A stretch of 64,000 nt of DNA from UBA5078 sp033721235 (GTDB lineage Bacteria; Pseudomonadota; Gammaproteobacteria; Pseudomonadales; Pseudohongiellaceae): positions 420,065 through 484,064 of the forward strand of contig JAWWAY010000001.1 in assembly GCA_033721235.1 (NCBI GenBank), written 5' to 3'. Shown here in pieces: positions 44,269-53,594 of this stretch (the first letter of the stretch is position 1; each line of letters opens with the position of its first letter). Below the pieces are notes generated by a model. That model was not told the origin of the DNA. It did no database searches and saw nothing but the letters and a program-made list of their open reading frames with translations. The translations under genes and the position numbers were made by a program.

Positions 44269-44362
44269 GGTGACTCGCTCCCGTGGTTTAGGAATTTGAA
44301 AACTTGTAGTAGTTTACTTCTTAAAACAAGCTAAGTGTGGCTTATTTAGCAGCAAAAAACAC

Positions 44363-44390
44363 TTGTCTAATGAGCCACAGACACTATGAT
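44363..44390 (+). promoter_or_regulatory. Candidate gloB promoter
   Basis: TTGTCT, 16 bp, then TATGAT, with the -10 ending 33 bp before the gloB ATG. This is a reasonable sigma-70 match in the divergent gap between the methyltransferase gene and gloB. Confidence 0.6.
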
Positions 44391-44423
44391 AAAGACTCAA
44401 AAATAAAGGGCAGATAAGAAGAT

Positions 44424-45215
44424 ATGTCGCTAATTGTTACTCCTATACCCGCATTCGACGATAATTATATTTGGCTAATCCAAAGCGCATCCAGTACCTG
44501 CGTCGCTGTCGTCGATCCAGGTGACTCAGCCCCAGTACTTGCCTACTTAGAAGACCACCAGCTCTCGCTAAACGCCATTTTAATCACGCATCACCATCCT
44601 GATCATATCGGCGGTGTCGAGGCCCTAGCCGAGCGCTACCCTGACGCCAAAATTTTTGCCCCTCACTCCGCCAAAATTCCCTTGGCCAAGACACGAGTGA
44701 GCGAAGGTGACTACTTCACCCTATGTGAACACACGTTTAATGTCATTGAAGTTCCCGGCCATACACTAGACCATATCGCCTACTTCGCCACTTCACAGGC
44801 CGAGGGTGAGTACGGCTCCCTGTTCTGCGGAGACACCTTATTTGCATCTGGCTGCGGCCGCATGTTCGAAGGCACGCCCCCCATGATGTCAGCGTCTTTG
44901 GACAAACTCCGCACACTCCCAAGCAATACTCTCGTATACTGCGCTCACGAATATACTCTCGCCAATATTGCCTTTGCGCGGGCCGTAGAGCCTCATAATG
45001 AGGATTTAGCTAAACGTCAAGAACAGGCCGAACAAAGCAGAGAAATAGGACAGCCTACCCTGCCATCCACTATCGACCTTGAACTTAGAACTAATCCATT
45101 TATTCGCTGTCATATAGAAAGTGTCAAGGAAATGGCCCAAAACCACGCTGACAAGTCTCTTGAGACACAGGCAGAGGTGTTCGGCGCGCTACGGGCTTGG
45201 AAAGACAACTTCTAA
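44424..45215 (+). CDS. gloB: Hydroxyacylglutathione hydrolase (glyoxalase II)
   Basis: This hydrolyses S-lactoylglutathione to lactate and glutathione in methylglyoxal detoxification. The metallo-beta-lactamase metal motif THHHPDHIGG has H56, H58, D60 and H61. GHTLDHIAYF, FCGDTLFASGCGRMFEGTP and CAHEYTLANIAFA supply the remaining ligands. The C-terminal substrate helix ends NPFIRC...FGALRAWKDNF. The length of 263 residues is normal. mltD follows about 110 bp later. Confidence 0.97.
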   Translation: MSLIVTPIPAFDDNYIWLIQSASSTCVAVVDPGDSAPVLAYLEDHQLSLNAILITHHHPDHIGGVEALAERYPDAKIFAPHSAKIPLAKTRVSEGDYFTLCEHTFNVIEVPGHTLDHIAYFATSQAEGEYGSLFCGDTLFASGCGRMFEGTPPMMSASLDKLRTLPSNTLVYCAHEYTLANIAFARAVEPHNEDLAKRQEQAEQSREIGQPTLPSTIDLELRTNPFIRCHIESVKEMAQNHADKSLETQAEVFGALRAWKDNF

Positions 45216-45324
45216 GCCTCCAAGATGCTCCAAACGCTTTCAATTTACTTTACAAAATACAGTCACCTATTCAATGTTTCCACTGCTACCGCGTACTCCA
45301 GCTCAATCGTCAGCTCAAACACTC

Positions 45325-46908
45325 ATGATGACCGAAGGACTTAAGACCCCTCGTCTTTTCTCATCCCTAAGCCTAATATTGTTGCTAAGCGCTTGTAGTA
45401 CCCTTGAACAAGGCGCTAACGAGCAATTGGCCGACATAGGCGAGCAAGCTGGGCACTCCACTGTACAGGGCAGTGGGGAAAGCGCCGCGCAAGCTCGTAA
45501 GACAACGGTAAAGCAAGAGCAGACGCCGATTGTGCACCAAGATATTTGGAGTCGAATGGTAGCCGGCTTTCAGTTCAATCCTCTGGTCAGTAACGATCGA
45601 ATCAATCGAGAAATTGCCAAATACCTAGAGTCTCCGGAGTATTTTCGAATTGTTTCTGAGCGAGCGAGCCCATTTCTCTATGAGATCGTCCGGCTACTAG
45701 AAGAGCGAGAAATGCCCACCGAGCTGGCTCTGCTGCCTTTTATCGAGAGCGCCTACAACCCTAATGCAGCGGCGCCACCGGATACAGTAGGACTGTGGCA
45801 GATTATGGGCTCCACTGGGCGTAGCCTTGGGCTACAACAAGATTGGTGGTATGACGGTCGTCGCGACCCGATAGCATCGACTGAAATAGCCTTGGACTAC
45901 TTAGCAGAGCTATACCAGCGCTTTGATGAAGACTGGTCATTAGCACTAGCGGCCTACAACACTGGGCCTGGCAATTTACAGAGAGCGATAAGACGAGCGC
46001 AACGCGAGGGTAAATCGACCGACTACTGGTCACTTAGCCTTCCAAGAATTACTCGAGAATACGTCCCTAAACTAATCGCACTAAGCAGAATCATAGCCCA
46101 GCGCGATGCGTATGAAATCGCATTGACCGATATTGGCAACCATCCTGTTATCTCAAGGGTAGAAGTAGGCTCACAAATCGACTTGGCATTGGCGGCAGAA
46201 CTGGCCGATGTAGACTCGGAGACGCTCTATCAGCTTAATTCAGCGTATCGTCAGTGGGCTACTCATCCTGACCACCCGCAATACTTGCTATTACCCTTAG
46301 AGCACGCCGACTCTTTCACCCTAGCCCTAAGCGAACTGGACGAATCCCAGCGAGTAACTTGGGATCGCTACCTAGTGCGCTCGGGCGATACGCTCAGCGC
46401 GATAGCGAGCCGATACAATACAACTGTCTCCGCACTGCGAAGAGCCAATAGTATTCGTGGTAGTCGAATTATCGCTGGCGAGTCTCTTTTGATTCCTCGA
46501 TCCTATCGCAGTGACGCACCCATTAGCGCGCCAAAGCCCACTATATACTCTGCCAGCAGTACCGCACAGGAGCGCCCTACGCGCTATACCGTTCGCTCAG
46601 GTGACAGCCTTTGGACAATCTCTCGACGTTTCGATATCAGTACTAGCGACTTAGCGAGCTGGAATAATATTGCACAAGACTCGATTCTAAGGCCAGGGCA
46701 AGAACTACACCTACTGGCAGACCCTAGTCTTGCATCCGTGGCAGAAGAAGTCGCTAAAGTCTATGAGGTGCGCGCCGGGGACACCTTGGGCCGAATAGCC
46801 CGCGAACTAGGTGTGGCGCTAGAAGATTTACTGCGTTGGAATAATATTAATTCAAGCCAGGTAATACATCCGGGACAACAATTAATTGTTATCCCGAATG
46901 TCAATTAG
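45325..46908 (+). CDS. mltD: Membrane-bound lytic murein transglycosylase D
   Basis: This outer-membrane lipoprotein cleaves peptidoglycan glycan strands. I start it at ATG 45325, giving a short lipoprotein signal with lipobox LSAC (SLSLILLLSACS). An upstream Met at 45274 would lengthen the signal by 17 residues, and the open frame extends back into gloB but is not expected to be translated there. The SLT domain has the catalytic Glu in LPFIESAYNPNAAAPPDTVGLWQIM and AAYNTGPGNLQRAI. Three LysM repeats (YLVRSGDTLSAIA, YTVRSGDSLWTIS, YEVRAGDTLGRIA) bind the wall. It converges with ppiD, with 2 bp between stops. Confidence 0.94.
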   Translation: MMTEGLKTPRLFSSLSLILLLSACSTLEQGANEQLADIGEQAGHSTVQGSGESAAQARKTTVKQEQTPIVHQDIWSRMVAGFQFNPLVSNDRINREIAKYLESPEYFRIVSERASPFLYEIVRLLEEREMPTELALLPFIESAYNPNAAAPPDTVGLWQIMGSTGRSLGLQQDWWYDGRRDPIASTEIALDYLAELYQRFDEDWSLALAAYNTGPGNLQRAIRRAQREGKSTDYWSLSLPRITREYVPKLIALSRIIAQRDAYEIALTDIGNHPVISRVEVGSQIDLALAAELADVDSETLYQLNSAYRQWATHPDHPQYLLLPLEHADSFTLALSELDESQRVTWDRYLVRSGDTLSAIASRYNTTVSALRRANSIRGSRIIAGESLLIPRSYRSDAPISAPKPTIYSASSTAQERPTRYTVRSGDSLWTISRRFDISTSDLASWNNIAQDSILRPGQELHLLADPSLASVAEEVAKVYEVRAGDTLGRIARELGVALEDLLRWNNINSSQVIHPGQQLIVIPNVN

Positions 46909-46910
46909 CC

Positions 46911-48803
46911 CTATATCTCGTCAGAAATATCGAGCGTTTGTGTGATTTCTGCGCTTTCTTGTAGGCTTTGGAGGTACTTATTGAAAGTGTCGCGACCGTC
47001 TGTTTGAACATAGTTCGCAACCATCGCATCACGCTCAGATTCTGACAATTTCTCCAAGCTACCTTTTTCGATACTTTGCAACTCGATCACCACATAAGTG
47101 CCGTTATTCAATTGCAAGCCATCGTAAACTGAAGAGTCTTCGCTAGGGGCTGGCATAGAGAAAGCGTGCTCGAGCACTTGTCCGTTCAAGCCCGCCTGAT
47201 CCCGAGAAGCGCCACGTTGCACAATCCATTGTAATTCATTTTCCGCTACAAGCTCATCGACACTTTCGCCGGCTTCAAGGGCCGCCAATATCTGTTCACC
47301 CAGTGCCAATGCTCTTTCTTTTTCAATCTCCGTGCGCAGAATAGCTGCAATTTCACCGCGAACTTCGGCTAATGGGCGAATACTGGCCTCTGTAAACTCA
47401 TTAAGGTGAACGACGATGGCACGCTCGCCCGCTTCGATCACTTCACTATTGAGCCCTTCCTGCAGGACTTCATCGGAGAACGCCGCTGCTATCACATTAG
47501 GGTTGCGCGTGATTTCCGTACTGCCTCCCATGCGAGTGAAGGATTCTGACTCAATAATTTCCAAGCCCAGTTCTTCGTTAATGGCGCTTAGATCGTCGGT
47601 TTCGAATGCTAAGTTTGCCAGAGTCTCTAATTGACCAAAGTAGATTTCATCGACCTCAACGCTAGCGAGATCCATGCGTATACGCTCACGCTCTTCTTCG
47701 AGTGTTGGAAATTCATTAGCTTCAAACTCAGTCAGTTTCACTAGGTGAACGCCAAACTCGGAAACCACCGGTTCGGAGACCTGGCCTACTTCAAGCTCTT
47801 CCAAGGCCTCTTCAAGCTCAGCGGGAAAGGCAGAGCCATCAGAATAGCCAATATCCCCACCCTCTTGCGCGGATATTGTGTCGCTAGAGGCCTCTAGAGC
47901 GATTGCAGCGAACTCCTCACCCGCATCAAGTCTTTCCTTCAGGGCCTGAGCCTCGGCGACGGCCTGAGCCTCATCACGATCGCCATTGAGCTCTAATAGA
48001 ATATGAGAGGCGCGTCGCTGGGATGAAGTATTGGCATTGGAGGCCTCTAGCTCATACTGCTCAACGATGTCTTCTTCACTGACTTCAATCGTCTGTGCAA
48101 TAGCCGCCTTATCCAAAACGACATAATTAATGAGAACCTCTTCATCTAGCATGAACTGATCTTGGTTATTCTCATAATAGGCTTCAATTTGTTCAGCCGG
48201 AATTGCTTCTCCTGCCGTGCGGTTGCCCAGCGTTACCGAGAGGAACTGAAAGTCCCGCGTCTGTGAGGACAAAGAAGCAATGCGATCCAGCTCTTGATCG
48301 GTTACAAAACTGGAGGAGATATAAGCGTTGGCGAGTTGCTCTACCACCATCTGGCGCGCCAAAGCGGCTTTGTATGTTTCCGGAGTAAAGCCTTGAGTGG
48401 CCATGGTGCGACGAGCGATATCGTCGTTGTAGCTCCCGCCTACTTGAAACCCTGGGGTATTGATAATGGCTCTGTCCACTGCACGATTCGAAATCTGCAT
48501 ATTCAGATCGCTGGCGCTTTGCTGTAGTAGGCGCTCTTCGATGATTTGACTCAATGCAATCTGCTGCACGAGTCCTTCATCTAGGCTGCCGAGATCGCCA
48601 CCGATACTGGCCATCAGATTCTGTATGCCAGCATCGAGTTGGGGTTGGGTAATTTTGTCGCCATTAACAGTTGCCACGGCAGGATTGGCGGCAAAACCAC
48701 CGATAATGGATTCCACGCCTAAAAGTGCAAACAGCGCAATTATAAATCCAATAATGATCTTTGCGACCCACCCTTGGGAGTTGTCTCTAATGTTTTGAAG
48801 CAT
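46911..48803 (-). CDS. ppiD: Periplasmic folding chaperone PpiD
   Basis: This chaperone is anchored in the inner membrane and helps proteins leaving the Sec translocon. The N-terminal MLQNIRDNSQGWVAKIIIGFIIALFALLGVESIIGG is the single transmembrane anchor. A SurA_N-like region follows. The parvulin domain is RRASHILLELNGDRDEAQAVAEAQALKERLDAGEEFAAIA...GGDIGYSDGSAFPAELEEAL. The length of 630 residues is usual. It is the last gene of the tig-clpP-clpX-lon-hupB-ppiD series. Confidence 0.95.
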   Translation of the reverse strand: MLQNIRDNSQGWVAKIIIGFIIALFALLGVESIIGGFAANPAVATVNGDKITQPQLDAGIQNLMASIGGDLGSLDEGLVQQIALSQIIEERLLQQSASDLNMQISNRAVDRAIINTPGFQVGGSYNDDIARRTMATQGFTPETYKAALARQMVVEQLANAYISSSFVTDQELDRIASLSSQTRDFQFLSVTLGNRTAGEAIPAEQIEAYYENNQDQFMLDEEVLINYVVLDKAAIAQTIEVSEEDIVEQYELEASNANTSSQRRASHILLELNGDRDEAQAVAEAQALKERLDAGEEFAAIALEASSDTISAQEGGDIGYSDGSAFPAELEEALEELEVGQVSEPVVSEFGVHLVKLTEFEANEFPTLEEERERIRMDLASVEVDEIYFGQLETLANLAFETDDLSAINEELGLEIIESESFTRMGGSTEITRNPNVIAAAFSDEVLQEGLNSEVIEAGERAIVVHLNEFTEASIRPLAEVRGEIAAILRTEIEKERALALGEQILAALEAGESVDELVAENELQWIVQRGASRDQAGLNGQVLEHAFSMPAPSEDSSVYDGLQLNNGTYVVIELQSIEKGSLEKLSESERDAMVANYVQTDGRDTFNKYLQSLQESAEITQTLDISDEI

Positions 48804-48884
48804 ACTTTGTCCTATGGCCTGCTAGCGTATGAAAACAATCCAGCAACTTTACAATCGTAAATAGTTTGGTCTGTAAACTAAAAA

Positions 48885-48903
48885 GGCGCATCAATGATGC
48901 GCC
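48885..48903 (-). terminator. Intrinsic terminator downstream of hupB
   Basis: GGCGCATC and GATGCGCC form a perfect 8-bp stem with a 3-nt loop, followed on the minus strand by TTTTTAG. It separates hupB from ppiD. Confidence 0.85.
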
Positions 48904-48972
48904 CCTTTTAAGTCTTGCACTTAACGAAGCTTTAGGTTGTCGTCTCACCCTAATTGCCTCATTAAGCGAGTC

Positions 48973-49006
48973 GGAACTCCTTCAGTATGACTACTGAACG
49001 AGTTCC
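48973..49006 (-). other. Long hairpin in the hupB 3' untranslated region
   Basis: Two nested stems, GGAACTC/GAGTTCC and TTCAGTA/TACTGAA, stack with one C-C mismatch on the plus strand (G-G on the minus strand) and a 4-nt loop. That makes a near-perfect 14-bp hairpin 9 nt after the hupB stop. It lacks a T tract, so it may protect the mRNA 3' end or slow decay, with the real terminator about 70 nt further on. Confidence 0.65.
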
Positions 49007-49015
49007 TATTCTTAC

Positions 49016-49291
49016 TTAGCCGTTAACGGCGTCTTTCAATGCTTTACCGGCTTTAAAGGATGGAACTTTAGCAGCCTTAATCTCAATAGTCGCGCCAGTT
49101 TGTGGGTTACGACCTTGACGAGCAGCACGATCTTTAGTGGCAAATGTACCAAAGCCTACTAGTACGACTGGGTCGCTTTTCTTTAGTGAGTCAGTGATCG
49201 TATCGATCATCGCGTCAATAACTCTACCAGCGGCAGCTTTAGGCATATCTGCGCTCGCAGCAACAGCATCGATTAATTCTGATTTATTCAC
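49016..49291 (-). CDS. hupB: DNA-binding protein HU-beta
   Basis: This abundant nucleoid protein bends DNA. The 91 residues have the HU fold: MNKSELIDAVAASADMPKAAAGRVIDAMIDTITDSLKKSDPVVLVGFGTF, then the beta-arm RQGRNPQTGATIEIKAAKVPSFKAGKALKDAV with the intercalating Pro in RNPQTG. The start is GTG 49291 behind a strong AAGGGGA ribosome-binding site. It has its own promoter in the lon-hupB gap and a terminator before ppiD. Confidence 0.97.
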   Translation of the reverse strand: MNKSELIDAVAASADMPKAAAGRVIDAMIDTITDSLKKSDPVVLVGFGTFATKDRAARQGRNPQTGATIEIKAAKVPSFKAGKALKDAVNG

Positions 49292-49430
49292 GTTATCCCC
49301 TTATTTTTCTATGTTGAGTAAATACCCGAAATCCTAGTGCCAGAGGCGACATTCCGCGTTTGCTACTAAGAATAATATTCCGTCTAATTTTTTATCTTTA
49401 AAATGGCCTGATAACCAATACGACCGGCAC

Positions 49431-49460
49431 TTTATACCAAGGCACAGAAAGCCGTGTCAA
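49431..49460 (-). promoter_or_regulatory. Sigma-70 promoter of hupB
   Basis: On the minus strand TTGACA is followed by 18 bp and TATAAA. It is immediately downstream of the lon stop codon and leaves a leader of about 130 nt before the hupB GTG. Confidence 0.8.
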
Positions 49461-49486
49461 CAGCAAAGCCGCGCTTTTAGTGTGAT

Positions 49487-51922
49487 TCAGTGCGTATTTA
49501 TGTGGTTTTCATCCTTAACGCTATCAGCCTCTTCTGGTTCGCTAGAAATACCCGATTTGGATACCACTGCATCCTCATTGGGCACCGGTTGCGACTCTAA
49601 TGCAAGCTCTAACACTTGGTCTATCCATTTTACTGGGCAAATATTCAAATCTGCCTGAATATTATCCGGTATTTCACGTAAATCTTGCTCGTTATCCGCA
49701 GGGATAATAACGGTCTTAATATTGCCTCTATGAGCAGCGAGCAGCTTCTCTTTCAGGCCCCCTATGCGCAGCACTTGCCCACGCAAAGTGATCTCACCTG
49801 TCATGGCGACATCGGCCTTCACTGGAATCCCTGTTAGGGCTGAGACAATCGCCGTACACATGCCAATACCGGCACTAGGACCATCTTTGGGTGTCGCGCC
49901 TTCCGGAACGTGAATATGCAGGTCGTTATGCTCGTGGAAGTTGGACTCTAGGCCCAATACACTGCTGCGGCTTCTTACCACCGTCAAAGCAGCTTGGATG
50001 GACTCCTGCATGACATCACCAAGGGAGCCTGTTTTCACCGTCTTACCCTTGCCTTCTAATGCCACCGCTTCAATAGTGAGCAGTTCACCGCCAACCTGAG
50101 TCCATGCAAGGCCATTGACCTGGCCAACTAGATTAGTCTCTTCGGCACGCCCGAAGTCGAACTTACGAACACCGGCATACTCTTCGAGTTTCTCACTGGT
50201 GAGCACCATAGGTTCGGCTTTCTTCGTGGAAACATTTTCCTTCACTACCTTACGGCAGATCTTGGCGATTTCACGTTCCAGGTTTCGCACACCCGCTTCT
50301 CTTGTATAGTAGCGAACCAGGTCCTGAATAGGCTCCTTGCCAATCTCTAGCTCACCCTTTTTAAGGCCGTTATTCTTTTGCTGTTTAGGCACCAGATAGC
50401 GGCTAGCGATATTGATCTTCTCGTCTTCGGTATAGCCCGGCAGACGAATAATTTCCATTCGATCGAGCAACGGACCAGGGATATTCATGGTATTAGATGT
50501 ACACACGAACATCACTTCCGATAAATCGTAATCCACTTCTAGGTAGTGGTCGTTGAAACTGTGGTTTTGCTCCGGGTCGAGTACTTCCAATAGCGCTGAT
50601 GCTGGGTCGCCACGATTATCCATGCCCATTTTATCGATCTCGTCGAGCAAGAATAATGGGTTTCGCACCCCTACTTTGGACAGTTTTTGCAGCAACTTAC
50701 CAGGCAAAGAGCCTATATAGGTACGACGATGCCCGCGTATTTCAGCCTCATCTCGAACGCCCCCCAGTGCCATCCGCACAAATTTACGGTTGGTAGCGCG
50801 TGCGATTGACTCCCCAAGCGATGTCTTACCGACGCCAGGTGGGCCAACCAGACACAAAATGGGGCCTTTAAGCTTCTTCACGCGCTTCTGTACGGCCAAA
50901 TACTCCAGTATGCGTGTTTTGACCTCTTCTAGCCCGTAGTGGTCGTTCTCTAAGACCGCTTCAGCCTTGCTTAAATCCAGACGAACCTTACTCTTTGCCT
51001 TCCAAGGAATATTGACCAGCCAATCGATATAGGTACGCACGACAGAGGCCTCCGATGACATCGGAGACATCATGCCGAGTTTGCTTAACTCTGATAGGGC
51101 CTTTTCTTTGGCTTCTGCGGACATACCAGCTTCTTCGATTTTTCGCTTTAGCTCTTCCGCTTCATTGGGCGCATCGTCGAGTTCACCCATTTCCTTTTGA
51201 ATGGCTTTCATTTGCTCATTCAAGTAATACTCGCGCTGGCTCTTTTCCATTTGCTTCTTAACGCGACCGCGGATGCGCTTCTCAACTTGGAAGAGATCGA
51301 TTTCAGACTCGATTAGAGCCATTAAGTGTTCGATTCTCGCTTGCAGCGAAACGAGCTCGAGTATGTTTTGCTTCTCTTCCAATTGCAGTGACATATGGGA
51401 GGCAATGGCATCTACCAAGCGTCCAGGATCGTCATTACTCGAAATGGAAGTCATGACCTCTGGTGGAATCTTCTTGCTCAATTGCACATACTGATCGAAC
51501 TGAGACATCAGGGAGCGAACGAGCAGCTCTGCTTGTTTCTCCGCCAATGGCTCTGGCTCAACAGCACTGATATGCGCTTGGAAATAGTCCCCGTCTAGCT
51601 CGACTACTTTGATACGCGCGCGGCTGACACCCTCTACCAATACTTTCACCGTACCATCGGGTAGGCGTATTAGTTGGAGTATGCTGGCCACGGTGCCTAT
51701 CTCAAAAATATCCCTAACACTTGGGTCATCATCCTTAGGGTTTTTCTGAGCGACTAATAGAATTTCTTTGCCCGAGTTCATGGCAACTTCTAGGGCTTTG
51801 ATCGATTTGGGTCTGCCAACAAACAGCGGCTGAACGACGTGTGGATAAACAACTACGTCACGAAGTGGTAATAGAGGAATGACAGTCTTGCTGACTTCAT
51901 TAGATTCTGGCGAGTTGGCCAT
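49487..51922 (-). CDS. lon: ATP-dependent protease Lon
   Basis: This is the cytoplasmic AAA+ serine protease that degrades misfolded and regulatory proteins. The N-terminal substrate domain includes LPLLPLRDVVVYPHVVQPLFVGRPKSI. Walker A is GPPGVGKTS and Walker B is FLLDEIDKMG. The catalytic Ser is in PKDGPSAGIGM and the catalytic Lys in IGGLKEKLLAAHRG. I place the start at ATG 51922, because AGGA lies eight bases upstream; an ATG three codons earlier overlaps that sequence. The tail is Glu/Ser-rich. It lies between clpX and hupB. Confidence 0.97.
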   Translation of the reverse strand: MANSPESNEVSKTVIPLLPLRDVVVYPHVVQPLFVGRPKSIKALEVAMNSGKEILLVAQKNPKDDDPSVRDIFEIGTVASILQLIRLPDGTVKVLVEGVSRARIKVVELDGDYFQAHISAVEPEPLAEKQAELLVRSLMSQFDQYVQLSKKIPPEVMTSISSNDDPGRLVDAIASHMSLQLEEKQNILELVSLQARIEHLMALIESEIDLFQVEKRIRGRVKKQMEKSQREYYLNEQMKAIQKEMGELDDAPNEAEELKRKIEEAGMSAEAKEKALSELSKLGMMSPMSSEASVVRTYIDWLVNIPWKAKSKVRLDLSKAEAVLENDHYGLEEVKTRILEYLAVQKRVKKLKGPILCLVGPPGVGKTSLGESIARATNRKFVRMALGGVRDEAEIRGHRRTYIGSLPGKLLQKLSKVGVRNPLFLLDEIDKMGMDNRGDPASALLEVLDPEQNHSFNDHYLEVDYDLSEVMFVCTSNTMNIPGPLLDRMEIIRLPGYTEDEKINIASRYLVPKQQKNNGLKKGELEIGKEPIQDLVRYYTREAGVRNLEREIAKICRKVVKENVSTKKAEPMVLTSEKLEEYAGVRKFDFGRAEETNLVGQVNGLAWTQVGGELLTIEAVALEGKGKTVKTGSLGDVMQESIQAALTVVRSRSSVLGLESNFHEHNDLHIHVPEGATPKDGPSAGIGMCTAIVSALTGIPVKADVAMTGEITLRGQVLRIGGLKEKLLAAHRGNIKTVIIPADNEQDLREIPDNIQADLNICPVKWIDQVLELALESQPVPNEDAVVSKSGISSEPEEADSVKDENHINTH

Positions 51923-51987
51923 AAAATACATCCTGATTGTGAGCGTGGAGATTATTCGTCAATAGACAATACTGGTGATTTGGGGCC

Positions 51988-52018
51988 AGTCCCTTAGCTT
52001 TTCAATGGCTAAGGGCTG
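51988..52018 (-). other. Hairpin in the clpX-lon spacer
   Basis: CCCTTAGC and GCTAAGGG form a perfect 8-bp stem, extended by CAG/CTG past one bulged base. It is 58 bp after the clpX stop and about 65 bp before the lon start. There is no T tract, so partial termination or mRNA processing between clpX and lon is more likely than full termination. Confidence 0.5.
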
Positions 52019-52075
52019 GATATGTCCAAATAGAAACAGCCGAGCTCACCTGCGGCTTAAGGCAATAACAATACC

Positions 52076-53365
52076 TTAGTGCTCATCCGAAGCAGTCTTG
52101 TTCTGAGCATCTTTTTGCTCATACATAAGTAAAGGCTCTGATTCTCCGCTAATAACAGCGGCATCTATCACAACTTTACTAACCCCTTCTTGCGAAGGAA
52201 TCTTGTACATTGAGTCGAGTAATACGCTTTCCATAATAGAGCGTAGACCACGAGCGCCAGTCTTGCGATCTTTGGCTTTCTGAGCGACAGCGCGAAGAGC
52301 GTCGTCTCTAAACTGAATCTCTACGCCTTCCATATCGAAAAGCTTCTGATATTGTTTCACCAGAGAGTTTTTAGGCTCTTTAATGATTCGCACCAGAGCA
52401 TCCAAATCGAGCTCGTCAAGGGTGGCAATCATGGGCAGTCGACCAACAAACTCTGGAATAAGACCGTATTTTACCAAGTCCTCAGGCTCGACATCACGCA
52501 AGGTTTCGCCTTGATCCTTCTCGGTGTCTTTACTTTGGATTTGTGCGCCAAAGCCTATGCCGCCCTTCTCCGAGCGGTCACGGATAATTTTATCTAGGCC
52601 AGCGAACGCGCCACCACAGATAAACAGGATATTTGAGGTATCAACTTGCAAGAACTCTTGTTGCGGGTGCTTTCTGCCCCCCTGAGGAGGAACGGAAGCT
52701 ACCGTGCCTTCGATGAGTTTCAAAAGTGCCTGCTGAACACCTTCACCGGAGACATCTCGTGTAATAGATGGGTTGTCTGATTTACGGGAAATCTTGTCGA
52801 TTTCATCAATATAGACAATGCCTATTTGAGCCCTATCGACATCGTAATCGCATTTTTGAAGCAGCTTTTGAATGATGTTCTCAACGTCTTCACCCACATA
52901 GCCAGCTTCAGTCAAGGTAGTGGCATCGGCAATCGTGAATGGGACATCCAATAACCTGGCGAGCGTTTCTGCAAGCAGCGTCTTACCGGTGCCCGTTGGG
53001 CCAACCATGAGGATATTACTCTTGCCAAGCTCTACATCGTCACCGGAGTTTTCGTAGTTCAGGCGTTTGTAGTGGTTATAGACAGCAACGGCCAATACTT
53101 TCTTGGCACTCTCCTGACCAATGACATACTCGTCGAGCGTGTCTTTGATTTCTTGCGGGGTGGGAAGTTTCTTCTGACCGGTCTCGCCTTCTTTTTCCTG
53201 AATCTCTTCACGAATAATATCGTTGCACAGGTCAACACATTCATCGCAAACAAACACAGAAGGTCCAGCGATTAATTTGCGGACTTCATGCTGACTCTTG
53301 CCGCAAAAAGAGCAGTAAAGCAATTTACCGCTGTCATCACCCTTATTGAATCGATCATCTGACAT
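52076..53365 (-). CDS. clpX: ATP-dependent Clp protease ATP-binding subunit ClpX
   Basis: This AAA+ unfoldase feeds ClpP and recognises tagged proteins. The N-terminal zinc-binding domain is YCSFCGKSQHEVRKLIAGPSVFVCDECVDLC. Walker A is GPTGTGKT, Walker B is IVYIDEIDKISRK, the pore loop is in TLTEAGYVGEDVENI, and the IGF loop that docks to ClpP is EKGGIGFGAQ. The length of 429 residues is normal. The ATG has GGAGAGG upstream. It lies 229 bp downstream of clpP. Confidence 0.98.
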   Translation of the reverse strand: MSDDRFNKGDDSGKLLYCSFCGKSQHEVRKLIAGPSVFVCDECVDLCNDIIREEIQEKEGETGQKKLPTPQEIKDTLDEYVIGQESAKKVLAVAVYNHYKRLNYENSGDDVELGKSNILMVGPTGTGKTLLAETLARLLDVPFTIADATTLTEAGYVGEDVENIIQKLLQKCDYDVDRAQIGIVYIDEIDKISRKSDNPSITRDVSGEGVQQALLKLIEGTVASVPPQGGRKHPQQEFLQVDTSNILFICGGAFAGLDKIIRDRSEKGGIGFGAQIQSKDTEKDQGETLRDVEPEDLVKYGLIPEFVGRLPMIATLDELDLDALVRIIKEPKNSLVKQYQKLFDMEGVEIQFRDDALRAVAQKAKDRKTGARGLRSIMESVLLDSMYKIPSQEGVSKVVIDAAVISGESEPLLMYEQKDAQNKTASDEH

Positions 53366-53594
53366 TAAACTACCTCTCCAATCGATGCCTGGCTCGATCG
53401 CCCTGCCTTCGGTCTAGCATCTAGCCACTCGATCAATGGAGTGCCCCTATGCCTTTACTTCTATCTATCATCGGCCAATATTCGGCCAACCGTAGGGTGA
53501 TAATAACACTTTGCGCGATCTGCTCTACACTTTGAGTAATAAAAATTACGAAGCGCGTAGCAATATCTCGCGCTATTTCATTACAGGTATACGT

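Noticed and set aside
45121..45324. N-terminal extension of mltD into gloB
   Set aside because: It would bury the lipoprotein signal peptide and begin inside gloB; the lipobox fits a start at 45325 or 45274.
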